DNA of 64,000 bases from Sphingopyxis sp. (GTDB lineage: Bacteria > Pseudomonadota > Alphaproteobacteria > Sphingomonadales > Sphingomonadaceae): the NCBI GenBank assembly GCA_016463225.1, contig JAEMRT010000013.1:1-64000 (forward strand), in the 5' to 3' direction. The notes below the pieces were generated by a model. That model searched no databases. It was given only the letters and a program-made list of their open reading frames with translations, and was not told the origin of the DNA. The position numbers were made by a program, and so were the translations under genes. Positions 33,634-42,075 of this stretch are shown here, one piece after another; the first letter of the stretch is position 1; every line of letters starts with the position of its first letter.

Positions 33634-34374
33634 TCAGCGCGCTCCCATCGTGCGCAGGCGGTCGCGGAGCGGGCCCCAGGTGTTGATGCCTTCAACGACC
33701 TGGCCGTTGAGCACGAAGGTCGGGGTGCCGGTGATCTGATATTTCTCGACCCCCGCATTGGTGCCCTTTTCGATCGCCGACACATTGTCGACCTTGCTCA
33801 GGCACTGCTGGATCGTCGCGGCGGGGACGCCGCGCTGCTGATAGAATTGATCGATGCCCCAGCCCTTGGCGAGCGCGGTGAAGCGCTGTTCGGGGGGCAG
33901 CTGCATCGCCGCCTCGATCCCTGGCTGCGGCTTTTGCGCCCCGGCGATGAAGGCTTCATGTTCGAGGAAGGTCGCATCGGCGAGCGGGAAGAAGCGGTCG
34001 GGGCCGGCGCATTTGGCGATGGCACCGGCGATCGCGTCGACCGGGTGCAGCATGAACGGGGTCAGCTTGTACGACACGCGGCCGGTGTCGACAAAGTCGC
34101 GCTTCAGCTCTTCGTGCGAATCCTTGGTGAACTGCGCGCAATGGCCGCAGGTGAAAGCGCCGAATTCCTCGATTTTGATCGGTGCGTCGGGGTTGCCCAT
34201 CACCACGCCGTCGCCGTCGAAACTGACGACCTGAGACCAGCTTTTACCGGCGGGGGCCGTCACCTTGGCGACGACATCCTGTTCCTTGGTGGTGTCGCTG
34301 GCACCGCCGCCGCAACCGGCAAGCGCGAATGCGCCGAGCGAAGACAGAAGTGCGATACGAAGCGATGCGGTCAT
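33634..34374 (-). CDS. DsbA-like thioredoxin-fold lipoprotein, copy 2
   Basis: A 246-residue lipoprotein (lipobox ALAGC, Cys21) with active site CGHC at 76-79, matching a classical oxidising DsbA-type CxHC, and the cis-Pro segment GTPTFVLNG. It is probably the ancestral copy, since it lies in the normal place between the third dsbA gene and smc. It introduces disulfide bonds in envelope proteins or recycles them. It is 34 nt downstream of the third DsbA-like gene, and all are co-directional with dciA. Confidence 0.9.
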   Translation of the reverse strand: MTASLRIALLSSLGAFALAGCGGGASDTTKEQDVVAKVTAPAGKSWSQVVSFDGDGVVMGNPDAPIKIEEFGAFTCGHCAQFTKDSHEELKRDFVDTGRVSYKLTPFMLHPVDAIAGAIAKCAGPDRFFPLADATFLEHEAFIAGAQKPQPGIEAAMQLPPEQRFTALAKGWGIDQFYQQRGVPAATIQQCLSKVDNVSAIEKGTNAGVEKYQITGTPTFVLNGQVVEGINTWGPLRDRLRTMGAR

Positions 34375-34408
34375 GATGTGCTGTTCTCCGGAAACAATTT
34401 GGGGGCTT

Positions 34409-35125
34409 TTACGATCCCTTGATCGCGAGGTCGAGTTTCGATTTAAGCGCGGGCCAGGCGACGACTTCAGCGTTGCGGCCGTTGATGAAAAAGGTCGGGG
34501 TGCCGCCGACGCGATCGGCGTTACGCGCGATGTTGGTCATCCCGGTAAGTTCGGCCTGTGCGACCTCGCTGTCGAGCGCCGCGTCGAGCTGCGCCTGCGT
34601 ATAGCCGCGCGCGCGCATCAGCGCGGCGAGGCCGGTATCGGCGGCGATCTTGCGCGCACGTTGGCCGGTGGTGCCTTCGAACCAGCTGGTTTTCTGGGCG
34701 TCGGTGGCCTTTGTCACCTTGGCCATCCAGGTGTCGAAAGCGGCAAAAATCGCCTGATGGTTGCGCGCGAACGCGGCAGGGCCGCCGCAGCGCGCGAGAA
34801 GCGCCGCGGTCATGTCGACCGGGTCGCGCACCAGATTGCGATATTCGAACAGAACGAGCCCGCGGTCGATATATTGCGTCTTGAGCGGCGCCGAACCCAG
34901 CTTCGCGAAGTCGGCGCAGACGTGGCAGGTGTAGCTGAAATATTCGACCAGCCGAACCTTGGCGGCCGGGTTGCCGACGACATGCGCGCCGATCGGACTG
35001 GTCGTCACGGTCGCAGACCACAGCTTTGGTGTGGCAGGGGTCGCGGCGAGCAGGGTCAGCGCGGCGCCCGACAGCGCCAGAACGGCGGTGCGGCGATCGA
35101 GCAGGGAAGCGTCAAATGCGGACAT
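34409..35125 (-). CDS. DsbA-like thioredoxin-fold exported protein, third paralogue
   Basis: About 238 residues from the ATG at 35125; an in-frame TTG at 35146 overlapping the dciA stop is an alternative. The N-terminus has a Tat-like or Sec signal (DRRTAVLALSGAALTLLAA) without a lipobox. The active site is CHVC, with SYTCHVCADF, and the cis-Pro segment is GTPTFFING. It belongs to the DsbA/DSBA-like thioredoxin group and differs from the two lipoprotein copies in its active-site dipeptide and anchoring. It is in an operon with dciA. Confidence 0.88.
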   Translation of the reverse strand: MSAFDASLLDRRTAVLALSGAALTLLAATPATPKLWSATVTTSPIGAHVVGNPAAKVRLVEYFSYTCHVCADFAKLGSAPLKTQYIDRGLVLFEYRNLVRDPVDMTAALLARCGGPAAFARNHQAIFAAFDTWMAKVTKATDAQKTSWFEGTTGQRARKIAADTGLAALMRARGYTQAQLDAALDSEVAQAELTGMTNIARNADRVGGTPTFFINGRNAEVVAWPALKSKLDLAIKGS

Positions 35126-35142
35126 CTGCAGCGGGTCTTTCT

Positions 35143-35730
35143 TCAACTGATCCGGGGAAGTTTGGGCGTGGCGGCCAGTCCCGCCGCCATGCGTTCGAGC
35201 ACGGTGCGCAGTTCCGGGTCGCCGATGTCGCGCAGGCTGTCCCCCAGCTCGGCGGGTACGGGTTTGAGCATTGCCGGTGGCTGAACGGGCGCGGCCGGGG
35301 TTACGTGACCGTGGGTCATCCGCACCTGTGCGACCGCAGCATAGCCAAAGAAGCGGTTGACCGCGGCGATGAGGTCGGGCGCGACATGCTGCAGCATCGG
35401 CGCATGCGCGCCGCTGATCGTCAGGTGCAGCGTGCCGCCGGCCTTGGCGCCGACCGGAAAGCGGATCATCGCGGGCTGGGTGACATCGGCCAGCCGGTCG
35501 CCGACGATCTCGCGCCAGCGACTGACCACCGAGCTTTGGATAAAGCCGAATTTGCGAAAGGCAGCGCGGCCGATTTCGGGGACGAGGTCGGAAATCATCC
35601 GCGCCTCACCGCCGCGCGGGCGTTCGTAAACGCGCGGCGCGGGCTTGGCGGGCTTTTTCGCTCCGCCTTTCGCCTTGGCCTTCTTGGTCGGCCCGTCATC
35701 TCCCACGTCTTTCGTCATCACGGGTGCCAT
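35143..35730 (-). CDS. dciA: DciA-family (DUF721) replicative helicase loader
   Basis: A 195-residue protein. A Lys/Pro-rich N-terminal tail (1-45) leads into the DUF721 domain (about 46-130: MISDLVPEIGRAAFRKFGFIQSSVVSRWREIVGDRLADVT ... LTISGAHAPMLQHVAPDLIAAVNRFFG), followed by a C-terminal extension. DciA loads or recruits DnaB in bacteria without DnaC/DnaI. An alternative start at 35718 is possible. It is divergent from mutY with almost no space, so the promoters must lie inside the neighbouring coding regions. Confidence 0.9.
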   Translation of the reverse strand: MAPVMTKDVGDDGPTKKAKAKGGAKKPAKPAPRVYERPRGGEARMISDLVPEIGRAAFRKFGFIQSSVVSRWREIVGDRLADVTQPAMIRFPVGAKAGGTLHLTISGAHAPMLQHVAPDLIAAVNRFFGYAAVAQVRMTHGHVTPAAPVQPPAMLKPVPAELGDSLRDIGDPELRTVLERMAAGLAATPKLPRIS

Positions 35731-35744
35731 GCCATAGGCGGGGG

Positions 35745-36785
35745 GTGAGCGTCCAGACTTCCGACATTGATCAAGACATTGCCCGCGACTTCGCGCCGCG
35801 CCTGCTGGCGTGGTATGACCGCGCCGCGCGGGTGCTGCCGTGGCGGATTGCGCCAGGCAGCGACGCGACGCCCGATCCCTACCGCATCTGGTTGGCCGAG
35901 GTCATGTTGCAGCAGACGACGGTCGCGGCGGTCGCGGGCTATTTTGCGCGCTTTACCGAACGCTGGCCTACGGTCGCCGATCTGGCGGCGGCGGAGGATG
36001 CCGACGTGATGGCCGCGTGGGCGGGGCTGGGCTATTATGCCCGCGCTCGCAATCTGCTCGCCTGCGCGCGGGCGGTGGTCGCGGATCATGGCGGCCGCTT
36101 TCCCGATAGCGAGGCGGCTTTGCGGGCGCTGCCGGGGATCGGCGACTATACCGCCGCGTCGGTGACGGCGATCGCCTTTGGCCGATCCGCGGTCGTCATC
36201 GACGCTAATATCGAGCGCGTGATCGCACGCCATCGGCTGATCGAGACCCCGCTGCCGCTCGCCAAGCGCGAAATTCGCGCCGCCCTTGCGCCGATTGTCC
36301 CGGACGATCGCCCGGGCGATTTTGCGCAGGCGCTGATGGATCTGGGCGCCACCATCTGCACCCCGCGCGGCCCCGCTTGCGCAATCTGTCCGCTGATGGC
36401 CGATTGCCGTGCGCGCGGGCGACCTGACATCGAACGCCTTCCCGTCAAACCCCCGAAGAAGGCGAAGCCGCACCGGCATGGGCTGGCGCACTGGATCGAG
36501 CGTGACGACCGGGTCTGGCTCGTCCGCCGCCCCGACAAAGGGATGCTCGGCGGGATGCGGGCGCTGCCCGGCGGCGACTGGACCGATGCGCGCCCGACCG
36601 AGTCGGGCATCGCCGAGGTCGACCATGGCTTCACACATTTCGACCTGACCCTGAAACTCGTGCATCGCGAATCCCACGATGCCGCAGCGGAAGGCGAATG
36701 GTGGCCGATGTCGGACCTTGACGCGGCGGGGCTGCCGACGCTCTATCGCAAATTGATCGACAAGATGCTGGAGAGATTGGCATGA
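35745..36785 (+). CDS. mutY: A/G-specific adenine glycosylase
   Basis: About 346 residues from the GTG at 35745; GTG at 35724 is an alternative. The HhH-GPD domain contains the catalytic Glu in EVMLQQTTV, the hairpin LPGIGDYTAASV and catalytic Asp in VVIDANIERV. The [4Fe-4S] cluster follows as C-x6-C-x2-C-x5-C (CTPRGPACAICPLMADC). The C-terminal NUDIX-like domain recognises 8-oxoG. The enzyme removes adenine mispaired with 8-oxoguanine. Its stop overlaps the start of the next gene by 4 nt. Confidence 0.95.
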   Translation: MSVQTSDIDQDIARDFAPRLLAWYDRAARVLPWRIAPGSDATPDPYRIWLAEVMLQQTTVAAVAGYFARFTERWPTVADLAAAEDADVMAAWAGLGYYARARNLLACARAVVADHGGRFPDSEAALRALPGIGDYTAASVTAIAFGRSAVVIDANIERVIARHRLIETPLPLAKREIRAALAPIVPDDRPGDFAQALMDLGATICTPRGPACAICPLMADCRARGRPDIERLPVKPPKKAKPHRHGLAHWIERDDRVWLVRRPDKGMLGGMRALPGGDWTDARPTESGIAEVDHGFTHFDLTLKLVHRESHDAAAEGEWWPMSDLDAAGLPTLYRKLIDKMLERLA

Positions 36786-38068
36786 ACATGATGGTTTCGC
36801 GCCGCGCGTTGCTCGGCGGTTTGGCGCTGGGCGGTAGTGCCGCGCTGCTGCCACGCGCCGCATTTGCGTGGAAGGAAAGCGGGGCACAGCTTTATCCGGC
36901 GACCCATGCGTTCATCAAAGGCTTCGTCGATCGCCGCGAACTCGCCGGGACCCTCGCCGCGATCGGCAAAGGGCAGGACGCGGCCGAATTTTTCGGGGCC
37001 GGGGTGCAATCGCTGAGCGACCCTGTGCCGGTCGGTCCCGACACTTTGTGGCGGCTCTACTCGATGACCAAGCCGGTGACCGGCATCGCCGCGATGCTGC
37101 TGATCGAAGACGGCAAGATGAAGCTCGACCAGCCGATCGAAGATTTTCTGCCGGGCTTTGCGAAAATGCAGGTCCAGAACACCCCCGACGGGTCGATCAC
37201 CGACCTGCGCCCGGCGAAGACTGCGATTACGGTACGTCACCTGCTCACCCACACTGCCGGGCTCGGCTATAATATCATCCAGAAGGGGCCGATCAAAAAG
37301 GCCTATGACGACGCTGGCATCGTCGGCGGCTCGGCGAGCCGCTTGCCGATCCCCGGCATGGCGCCGGTCACGCCCGCGCCCAGTCTGGCGGCGATGGCAG
37401 ACCGGCTTGCGGCGCTGCCGCTGGTTTATGAACCCGGCACCCAGTGGAGCTATTCGATCAGCCTCGACCTGCTCGGCCGGGTCATCGAAGCTGCTGCCGG
37501 GCAGCCGTTCGATGCGTTCCTGAAAGCACGGCTGTTCGATCCGCTGGGGATGACGAGCACGAGCTTTCAGGTCGGCGCAAAGGACGTCGGGCGTTTCACG
37601 ACCAACTATGCGCCCTATGGCGGCGCACTGATCCCCTTCGATCCCGCGACCAGTTCGGTCTATCTTGACGCGCCCCCTTATCCGTTCGGCGGCGGCGGGC
37701 TGGTATCGAGCGCGCGCGATTACGACCGTTTCCTCGCGATGCTGCTGGGCGAAGGCGCGACCGGCGGGAAACGGGTGATGAAGGTGGAAACGGCGCGGCT
37801 TGCGATGTCGAACCTGATTGATGACAGCGTGAACCGCAAAGGGACGTTTATCGACGGTCAGGGCTTTGGTGCCGGCGGGCGCGTGTCGCTGCCGACGTCG
37901 CTGGGCGGTGAGGGCGCGTTTGGCTGGGCGGGCGCTGCGGGCACGATCGGCTTCGTTCACCGCGGGCTTGGCTATCGCGCCGCGGCCTATGCGCAATATA
38001 TGCCGTCGGGCGCGCTGCCGTTTCAGGAGAAGTTCGGCGAGACCTTCTTCAAGGATGTGATCGCCTGA
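36782..38068 (+). CDS. Exported serine hydrolase of the beta-lactamase (class C/EstB) fold
   Basis: A 428-residue protein. The N-terminus MVSRRALLGGLALGG is a Tat-type signal (to about 30). The beta-lactamase-fold domain has SMTK (Ser94, Lys97), a LTHTAG loop and YSIS in place of the usual YxN tyrosine motif, with a C-terminal GAAGT segment in the KTG position. Such proteins are usually esterases or D-amino peptidases rather than true beta-lactamases. It is translationally coupled to mutY and to nudC (1-nt overlap). Confidence 0.85.
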   Translation: MNMMVSRRALLGGLALGGSAALLPRAAFAWKESGAQLYPATHAFIKGFVDRRELAGTLAAIGKGQDAAEFFGAGVQSLSDPVPVGPDTLWRLYSMTKPVTGIAAMLLIEDGKMKLDQPIEDFLPGFAKMQVQNTPDGSITDLRPAKTAITVRHLLTHTAGLGYNIIQKGPIKKAYDDAGIVGGSASRLPIPGMAPVTPAPSLAAMADRLAALPLVYEPGTQWSYSISLDLLGRVIEAAAGQPFDAFLKARLFDPLGMTSTSFQVGAKDVGRFTTNYAPYGGALIPFDPATSSVYLDAPPYPFGGGGLVSSARDYDRFLAMLLGEGATGGKRVMKVETARLAMSNLIDDSVNRKGTFIDGQGFGAGGRVSLPTSLGGEGAFGWAGAAGTIGFVHRGLGYRAAAYAQYMPSGALPFQEKFGETFFKDVIA

Positions 38069-38937
38069 TGCCCTTGCCGCTGGGGTTCACCGGTGCTTGG
38101 CTCGACCGTGCCGACCAGTTGCGCAGCGATGCGGCGGGCTTTGCCGCCGCGGTCGCCGACCCGCGCGCGCGTTGCCTGACGCTCGACGGGATCGATTTTG
38201 TCCCGGGCGAGGGCGGCGGACTCTGTTGGGAGCCGCTCGACCCTGCTGATGACCGCGCGCTGCTGCTGCTCGGTCTGGATGACGCAGGCGTCCCGCATTT
38301 TGTCCGCGAAGCCCCCGCCGGGGCGCGCATCGACGCGCGCTCGCGTACCGTCATGCGCCTTTTGCCCTTGCTGTCGGGCGAAGAGGCGGCGCTGTATGGC
38401 GGCGCGCGCAGCCTGGTCGACTGGCACGCGCGGCATCGGTTCTGCGCGGTGTGCGGGACAGCGACGACCGTATTCCGCTCCGGCTGGGGACGCCGCTGCG
38501 GTGCATGCAACGCCGAACATTTCCCGCGCGTCGACCCCGTGGTCATCATGCTCGCCGAATGCGACGGACGGGTGCTGGTCGGGCGGCAGGGCGGGTTTCC
38601 GCCCGGCTTCTTCTCGGCGCTGGCGGGGTTCGTCGAACCCGGCGAATCGCTCGAGGAAGCGGTGGCGCGTGAATTGTTCGAGGAAGCGGGGATCCGCGTT
38701 TCGAACGTGACCTATGTTGCCAGCCAGCCCTGGCCCTTTCCCTCGTCGTTGATGATCGGCTGCCGCGCCGTCGCGACCGATCCGGCGCTGACGCTCGATA
38801 CGATCGAGATCGAGGCGGCGATGTGGGTCGACAAGGCCGAGGTGCGCGCCGCGCTGGCGGGCGACATGGGCGCGCCCTTCCTGGCGCCGCCGCCGCTGGC
38901 GATCGCGCGCTATCTGCTTGAGGATTGGGTGAAGTAA
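38068..38937 (+). CDS. nudC: NADH pyrophosphatase / NAD-capped RNA decapping enzyme
   Basis: A 289-residue Nudix hydrolase. The N-terminal domain is followed by a zinc ribbon (Cys126, 129, 144, 147). The Nudix box runs from Gly187 to about 209 (GFVEPGE ... RELFEEAGI), and the NudC signature SQPWPFPxS is at 219-225. It cleaves NADH and removes NAD caps from RNA. The start at 38068 overlaps the previous stop, so the three genes mutY, hydrolase and nudC form an operon. Confidence 0.95.
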   Translation: MPLPLGFTGAWLDRADQLRSDAAGFAAAVADPRARCLTLDGIDFVPGEGGGLCWEPLDPADDRALLLLGLDDAGVPHFVREAPAGARIDARSRTVMRLLPLLSGEEAALYGGARSLVDWHARHRFCAVCGTATTVFRSGWGRRCGACNAEHFPRVDPVVIMLAECDGRVLVGRQGGFPPGFFSALAGFVEPGESLEEAVARELFEEAGIRVSNVTYVASQPWPFPSSLMIGCRAVATDPALTLDTIEIEAAMWVDKAEVRAALAGDMGAPFLAPPPLAIARYLLEDWVK

Positions 38938-38976
38938 CTCGCTCCCATCGCTACGCGACGGGAAGGATCGGAAAGA

Positions 38977-39402
38977 TCAGATTCGCCGCCCGGTAATCCG
39001 GCTGATTTCCTTGGCGACCATCGCCTCGACCAGCGGCGGCAAATTGCTGTCGAGCCAGTCTTTCAGCATTGGACGCAGCGCGTCGAGCACGACATCCTCC
39101 ATCGTTCGCCCGGCGGTTGCTGGCGTGGACACGGCTGCAGCGGCAACAGCGGGCGCAATGGCTGCGGTCAGCGCTTCGAGTGACTGGCGCGCGGCATCGG
39201 CGCTGGCTTCGGAGACCAGCTCGTCGGCATCGAACGCCGCTTCGGCGCCGCCTTCATCTTCTTCATCCTGAAGGTCGAGAATGTCGTCGGCTTCGGGGAC
39301 GCGGATATCGCGCACCGAACCCGGCGCCTCATCCCGCGCGATCACGCGTCTGATCGACGACAAGATATCTTCCATCGACGGTTCCCGCGACATATCGCCC
39401 AT
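38977..39402 (-). CDS. DUF2497 / PopZ-like polar organising protein
   Basis: A 141-residue acidic protein. The N-terminal helix EPSMEDILSSIRRVIARDE and the C-terminal RTMEDVVLDALRPMLKDWLDSNLPPLVEAMVAKEISRI are the two conserved PopZ/DUF2497 ends, joined by an Asp/Glu/Ala-rich disordered linker (about 30-95). In Caulobacter PopZ forms polar condensates that anchor chromosomes and signalling proteins; the shorter linker here suggests a simpler version. It is upstream of the tolC-like gene on the same strand (77-nt gap to it). Confidence 0.88.
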   Translation of the reverse strand: MGDMSREPSMEDILSSIRRVIARDEAPGSVRDIRVPEADDILDLQDEEDEGGAEAAFDADELVSEASADAARQSLEALTAAIAPAVAAAAVSTPATAGRTMEDVVLDALRPMLKDWLDSNLPPLVEAMVAKEISRITGRRI

Positions 39403-39479
39403 AACCCAACCCCTAAACCATCACGATTACCGGATGGTTAACCGTCCTCTTACCGATTTGAGGCGTGTTTTGCCAAGCT

Positions 39480-40967
39480 TTATTGTCGGGGCAGCGACGG
39501 CGGACCCACGGGAACGCTGGCGGTCGCGGCGGGAACGGCGCGCGTGTCGGTCGCCTGCTGCTGCGGCGCCGGATCGTCGGCCCAGTCCCAGATCTGGCCC
39601 TTGACGCGGTTATAATTGACCTCGGGATCATAGAGCGCGCCGCCCTCGATCCCCAGATCGCGCGCCTCGGCCTTGCCCATCGCGGCGAGCACCGAGAAGG
39701 CGGCGACATAGCTGTTGCGCTGCGCCGATACGAGCTGGACCTGGGTGTTCAGATATTCCTGCTCGGCATTCAAAATGTCAAGGATCGACCGCGTGCCAAC
39801 GCTGTTTTCGGCGCGCACGCCCTCCAGCGACAGGCCGTTGGCGCTCACCGCCTGCTGCGTTGCGGCGATGATCTGCTCGTTCGCGCGCCATGCGGCGTAG
39901 GCGCCGCGCGTCTGGGCGATGACGCTGCGTTCGACTTCGACGTAATTTTCGATCGCCTGGCTGGTGCGCGACTGGGCCTGGCGGACCTGCGCCGACGGGC
40001 GCCCACCCTGAAAGATCGGGATCGACAGAGATAGCCCGGCCGAGGCGCTTTTGGTGGTATTGTCCGACGTCGGGTCGTTCACCGAATTCAGGTTATTGTT
40101 ATACCCACCGCTGGTCGTCGCCGACAATTTGGGCAACCGGCTCGCGCGCGCGACGCCAATGTCGGCGCGGCTGGCATTGACGGCCTGATTCGCCGCTTCG
40201 ATGTCAGGGTTGCTGGTCAGCGCGATCGCGACCGCGTCGTCGGGCGACGCGGGCAGGTTCGGCAGCTGCGGCGGCTGTTCGAGGTCCATCGGCGCTTCAC
40301 CGACCAGCCGGACATAGGATTCGCGGCTGGCGATCAGGTTCGCCTCGGCGGTGCGCAAATCACCCTCGGCGAGCGCGAGCCGCGCCTCCGACTGCGCTAC
40401 GTCGGTACGAGTCAGGTCGCCGATTTCGAACCGGTCGCTCGTTGCCTGCAAATTGGTGCGCAGCACCGCGACATTCTTCTGGTTCAGCTGGACGATCGCC
40501 TGATCGCGGATGACGTCCATGTAAGCGCCGACGGTCTGCGAAAAAATGCTCGCTTCGGTCGCGCGCAGGTCGGCTTGGCCCGCTTCGACGCGAAATTTGG
40601 CGGCCTTGACCGCGTTGCGTACGGCGCCGCCCTGATAGATTGGCACCGACACCTGCCCGCCGACGCTGACGAAGCGCTTGGGCGAGAAAAAGCTGTTGCC
40701 GGGCAGGACCAGATTTTCCTGATAATCGACCCCAACGCCGACATTCGGCAGCCCGCTCGATTTCTGGATCGGGACATTTTCGTCGTTCGCGCGCTGCCCG
40801 GCGCGCGCCGCGGTCAGCGTCGGGTTGTTTTCATAGGCTTTCGCCAGCGCCTCCTGCAGCGTTTCAGCATGCGCTGCCGACGACAGTGTCAAGGCGCCGA
40901 CGGCCAGACCGGCAAGCCAGCGGGCGCGGGAGAGAGGCCGTTTCTTATCGGTATCGAGCATCGTCAT
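39480..40967 (-). CDS. TolC-family outer-membrane channel protein
   Basis: About 495 residues from the ATG at 40967. Signal peptide (ALTLSSAAHA), then two TolC repeats with ETLQEALAKAYENNPTLTAARAGQ and NPDIEAANQAVNASRADIGVARA, the alternating alpha-helix/beta-strand pattern of the trimeric exit duct, and a Pro/Ala/Gln tail. It forms the outer-membrane exit for a type I secretion system or RND efflux pump; the partner is not in the window. It follows the Pcm-like gene by 30 nt. Confidence 0.93.
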   Translation of the reverse strand: MTMLDTDKKRPLSRARWLAGLAVGALTLSSAAHAETLQEALAKAYENNPTLTAARAGQRANDENVPIQKSSGLPNVGVGVDYQENLVLPGNSFFSPKRFVSVGGQVSVPIYQGGAVRNAVKAAKFRVEAGQADLRATEASIFSQTVGAYMDVIRDQAIVQLNQKNVAVLRTNLQATSDRFEIGDLTRTDVAQSEARLALAEGDLRTAEANLIASRESYVRLVGEAPMDLEQPPQLPNLPASPDDAVAIALTSNPDIEAANQAVNASRADIGVARASRLPKLSATTSGGYNNNLNSVNDPTSDNTTKSASAGLSLSIPIFQGGRPSAQVRQAQSRTSQAIENYVEVERSVIAQTRGAYAAWRANEQIIAATQQAVSANGLSLEGVRAENSVGTRSILDILNAEQEYLNTQVQLVSAQRNSYVAAFSVLAAMGKAEARDLGIEGGALYDPEVNYNRVKGQIWDWADDPAPQQQATDTRAVPAATASVPVGPPSLPRQ

Positions 40968-40997
40968 GTCAGCCTGAAACAAGGAGGGAGGTGGCTT

Positions 40998-41660
40998 TTA
41001 GAATGTGAAGCCCGCCGGAGTGGCAAAGCCGGGTAGCGGCGCGACGTCCATATCGGCAAAGCTGCGCAGCGCGATCGCACCGCCGGCCTTTACCCCCTGG
41101 ACCAGCCGGGTGACCGCCCCATCGGGACGTGCAGCGATCAAGCGGCCGCCCTCAGCCAGCTGCACTGCGATCGCGTCGGGCAGCGTTTCGATCGCGCCTT
41201 CGACAATGATGCGGTCGAATGGCGCGGCGCCGGGCGCACCGGCGTTCAGCGGCCCGGCGACCCAATGGATATTGGCATCGGTGGTCGCCGCCTGCGCTAT
41301 TACCATCAGCTCGGCCTGTTCCTCGACCGCGTGAACCTCGGCGCCGAGCCGTGCGAGCACCGCGGCGGTATAGCCGGTGGCGCTGCCGATCAGCAGCACG
41401 CGCTGGCCCGCGCGGATCGCGGCGGCGACGAGCATGCGGCCGGTGACCAGCGGCGCGTTGAGCGCGCGGCCGTGGCCCAGCGCGATCGCGCGGTCCATAT
41501 AGGCGACGCTCGCCAGATGGGCGGGGACATGCGCCTCGCGCGGCACCGCCGCCATTGCGCCGATCACCGCGGCGTCGATGACGTCGTTGGTGCGCAGTTG
41601 GCTGTCGATCATGGCGGAGCGCATGTCCGCCGCGGTGATTTCGCTAAACTTGGTCGCCAT
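40998..41660 (-). CDS. Protein-L-isoaspartate O-methyltransferase-like protein
   Basis: A 220-residue Rossmann-type methyltransferase with the Pcm-like N-terminus (MRSAMIDSQLRTNDVIDAAVIGAMAAVPRE). The SAM motif I is altered: LLIGSATGYTAAVLARLG lacks the usual Glu/Gly pattern. Canonical PIMT repairs isoaspartyl residues, but this divergence and the constant pairing with a TolC gene suggest another role. A perfect 11-bp palindrome (41717-41746) lies upstream of its start. Confidence 0.75.
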   Translation of the reverse strand: MATKFSEITAADMRSAMIDSQLRTNDVIDAAVIGAMAAVPREAHVPAHLASVAYMDRAIALGHGRALNAPLVTGRMLVAAAIRAGQRVLLIGSATGYTAAVLARLGAEVHAVEEQAELMVIAQAATTDANIHWVAGPLNAGAPGAAPFDRIIVEGAIETLPDAIAVQLAEGGRLIAARPDGAVTRLVQGVKAGGAIALRSFADMDVAPLPGFATPAGFTF

Positions 41661-41716
41661 CAGCCTTTTCCGATTTCCTGGGGCCTTAACCTGTGCGGGG
41701 CAGTCCTAGCCCAACC

Positions 41717-41746
41717 GAGGCTGTATTGCAATAGTAATACAGCCTC
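41717..41746. promoter_or_regulatory. Perfect inverted repeat upstream of the pcm-tolC genes
   Basis: GAGGCTGTATT (41717-41727) and AATACAGCCTC (41736-41746) are perfect reverse complements with an 8-nt loop. AT-rich in the centre, it lies 56 nt upstream of the Pcm-like start, where a repressor operator would be expected. It could also be a terminator for an unknown transcript, but there is no U-tract on either side. Confidence 0.6.
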
Positions 41747-41909
41747 TGCCTGCATAGACGCGCATAGCGGGCAACGCCGGTGCCGCCAAGCCCGCATCAG
41801 GAGGCAGGCGGGCGTGCGGGCGAATCCTTGACAAGGCGGCGAAACCCCCTCACTAGCGGCGCCGTCCAACACCCGGCCCATCCCATATGGATGCGGCAAT
41901 TTGGCATGA

Positions 41910-41983
41910 GGCCCGATGGCGGAGTGGTGACGCAGCGGATTGCAAATCCGCGCACGCCGGTTCGATTCCGGCTCGGGCCTCCA
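41910..41983 (+). tRNA. tRNA-Cys (anticodon GCA)
   Basis: The acceptor stem GGCCCGA (41910-41916) pairs with TCGGGCC (41973-41979). The anticodon stem GCGGA/TCCGC encloses the loop TTGCAAA with anticodon GCA at 41942-41944. The T-arm GTTCGATTC is present, and the encoded CCA end is at 41981-41983, giving 74 nt with no intron. It is a lone tRNA between the pcm operon and the D-amino-acid cluster. Confidence 0.97.
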
Positions 41984-42075
41984 CCGAAATTCAGCAAATC
42001 GATCGCGACTTTTTGCGGCGGTGCCGTCGCGCAGGGCTATGCCAAAGCGTGAGCGCCTTCAGCCGCGCAGCACGG

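Noticed and set aside
32550-34374. Reading the two DsbA-like lipoproteins as an assembly artefact
   Set aside because: They differ throughout the middle region and the intergenic copies differ in sequence and in orientation of the palindrome centre, which a collapsed or duplicated assembly would not produce.
36782-38068. A true class C beta-lactamase
   Set aside because: The Tyr-x-Asn motif is replaced by YSIS and the KTG motif is not clear; an esterase or peptidase is more likely.
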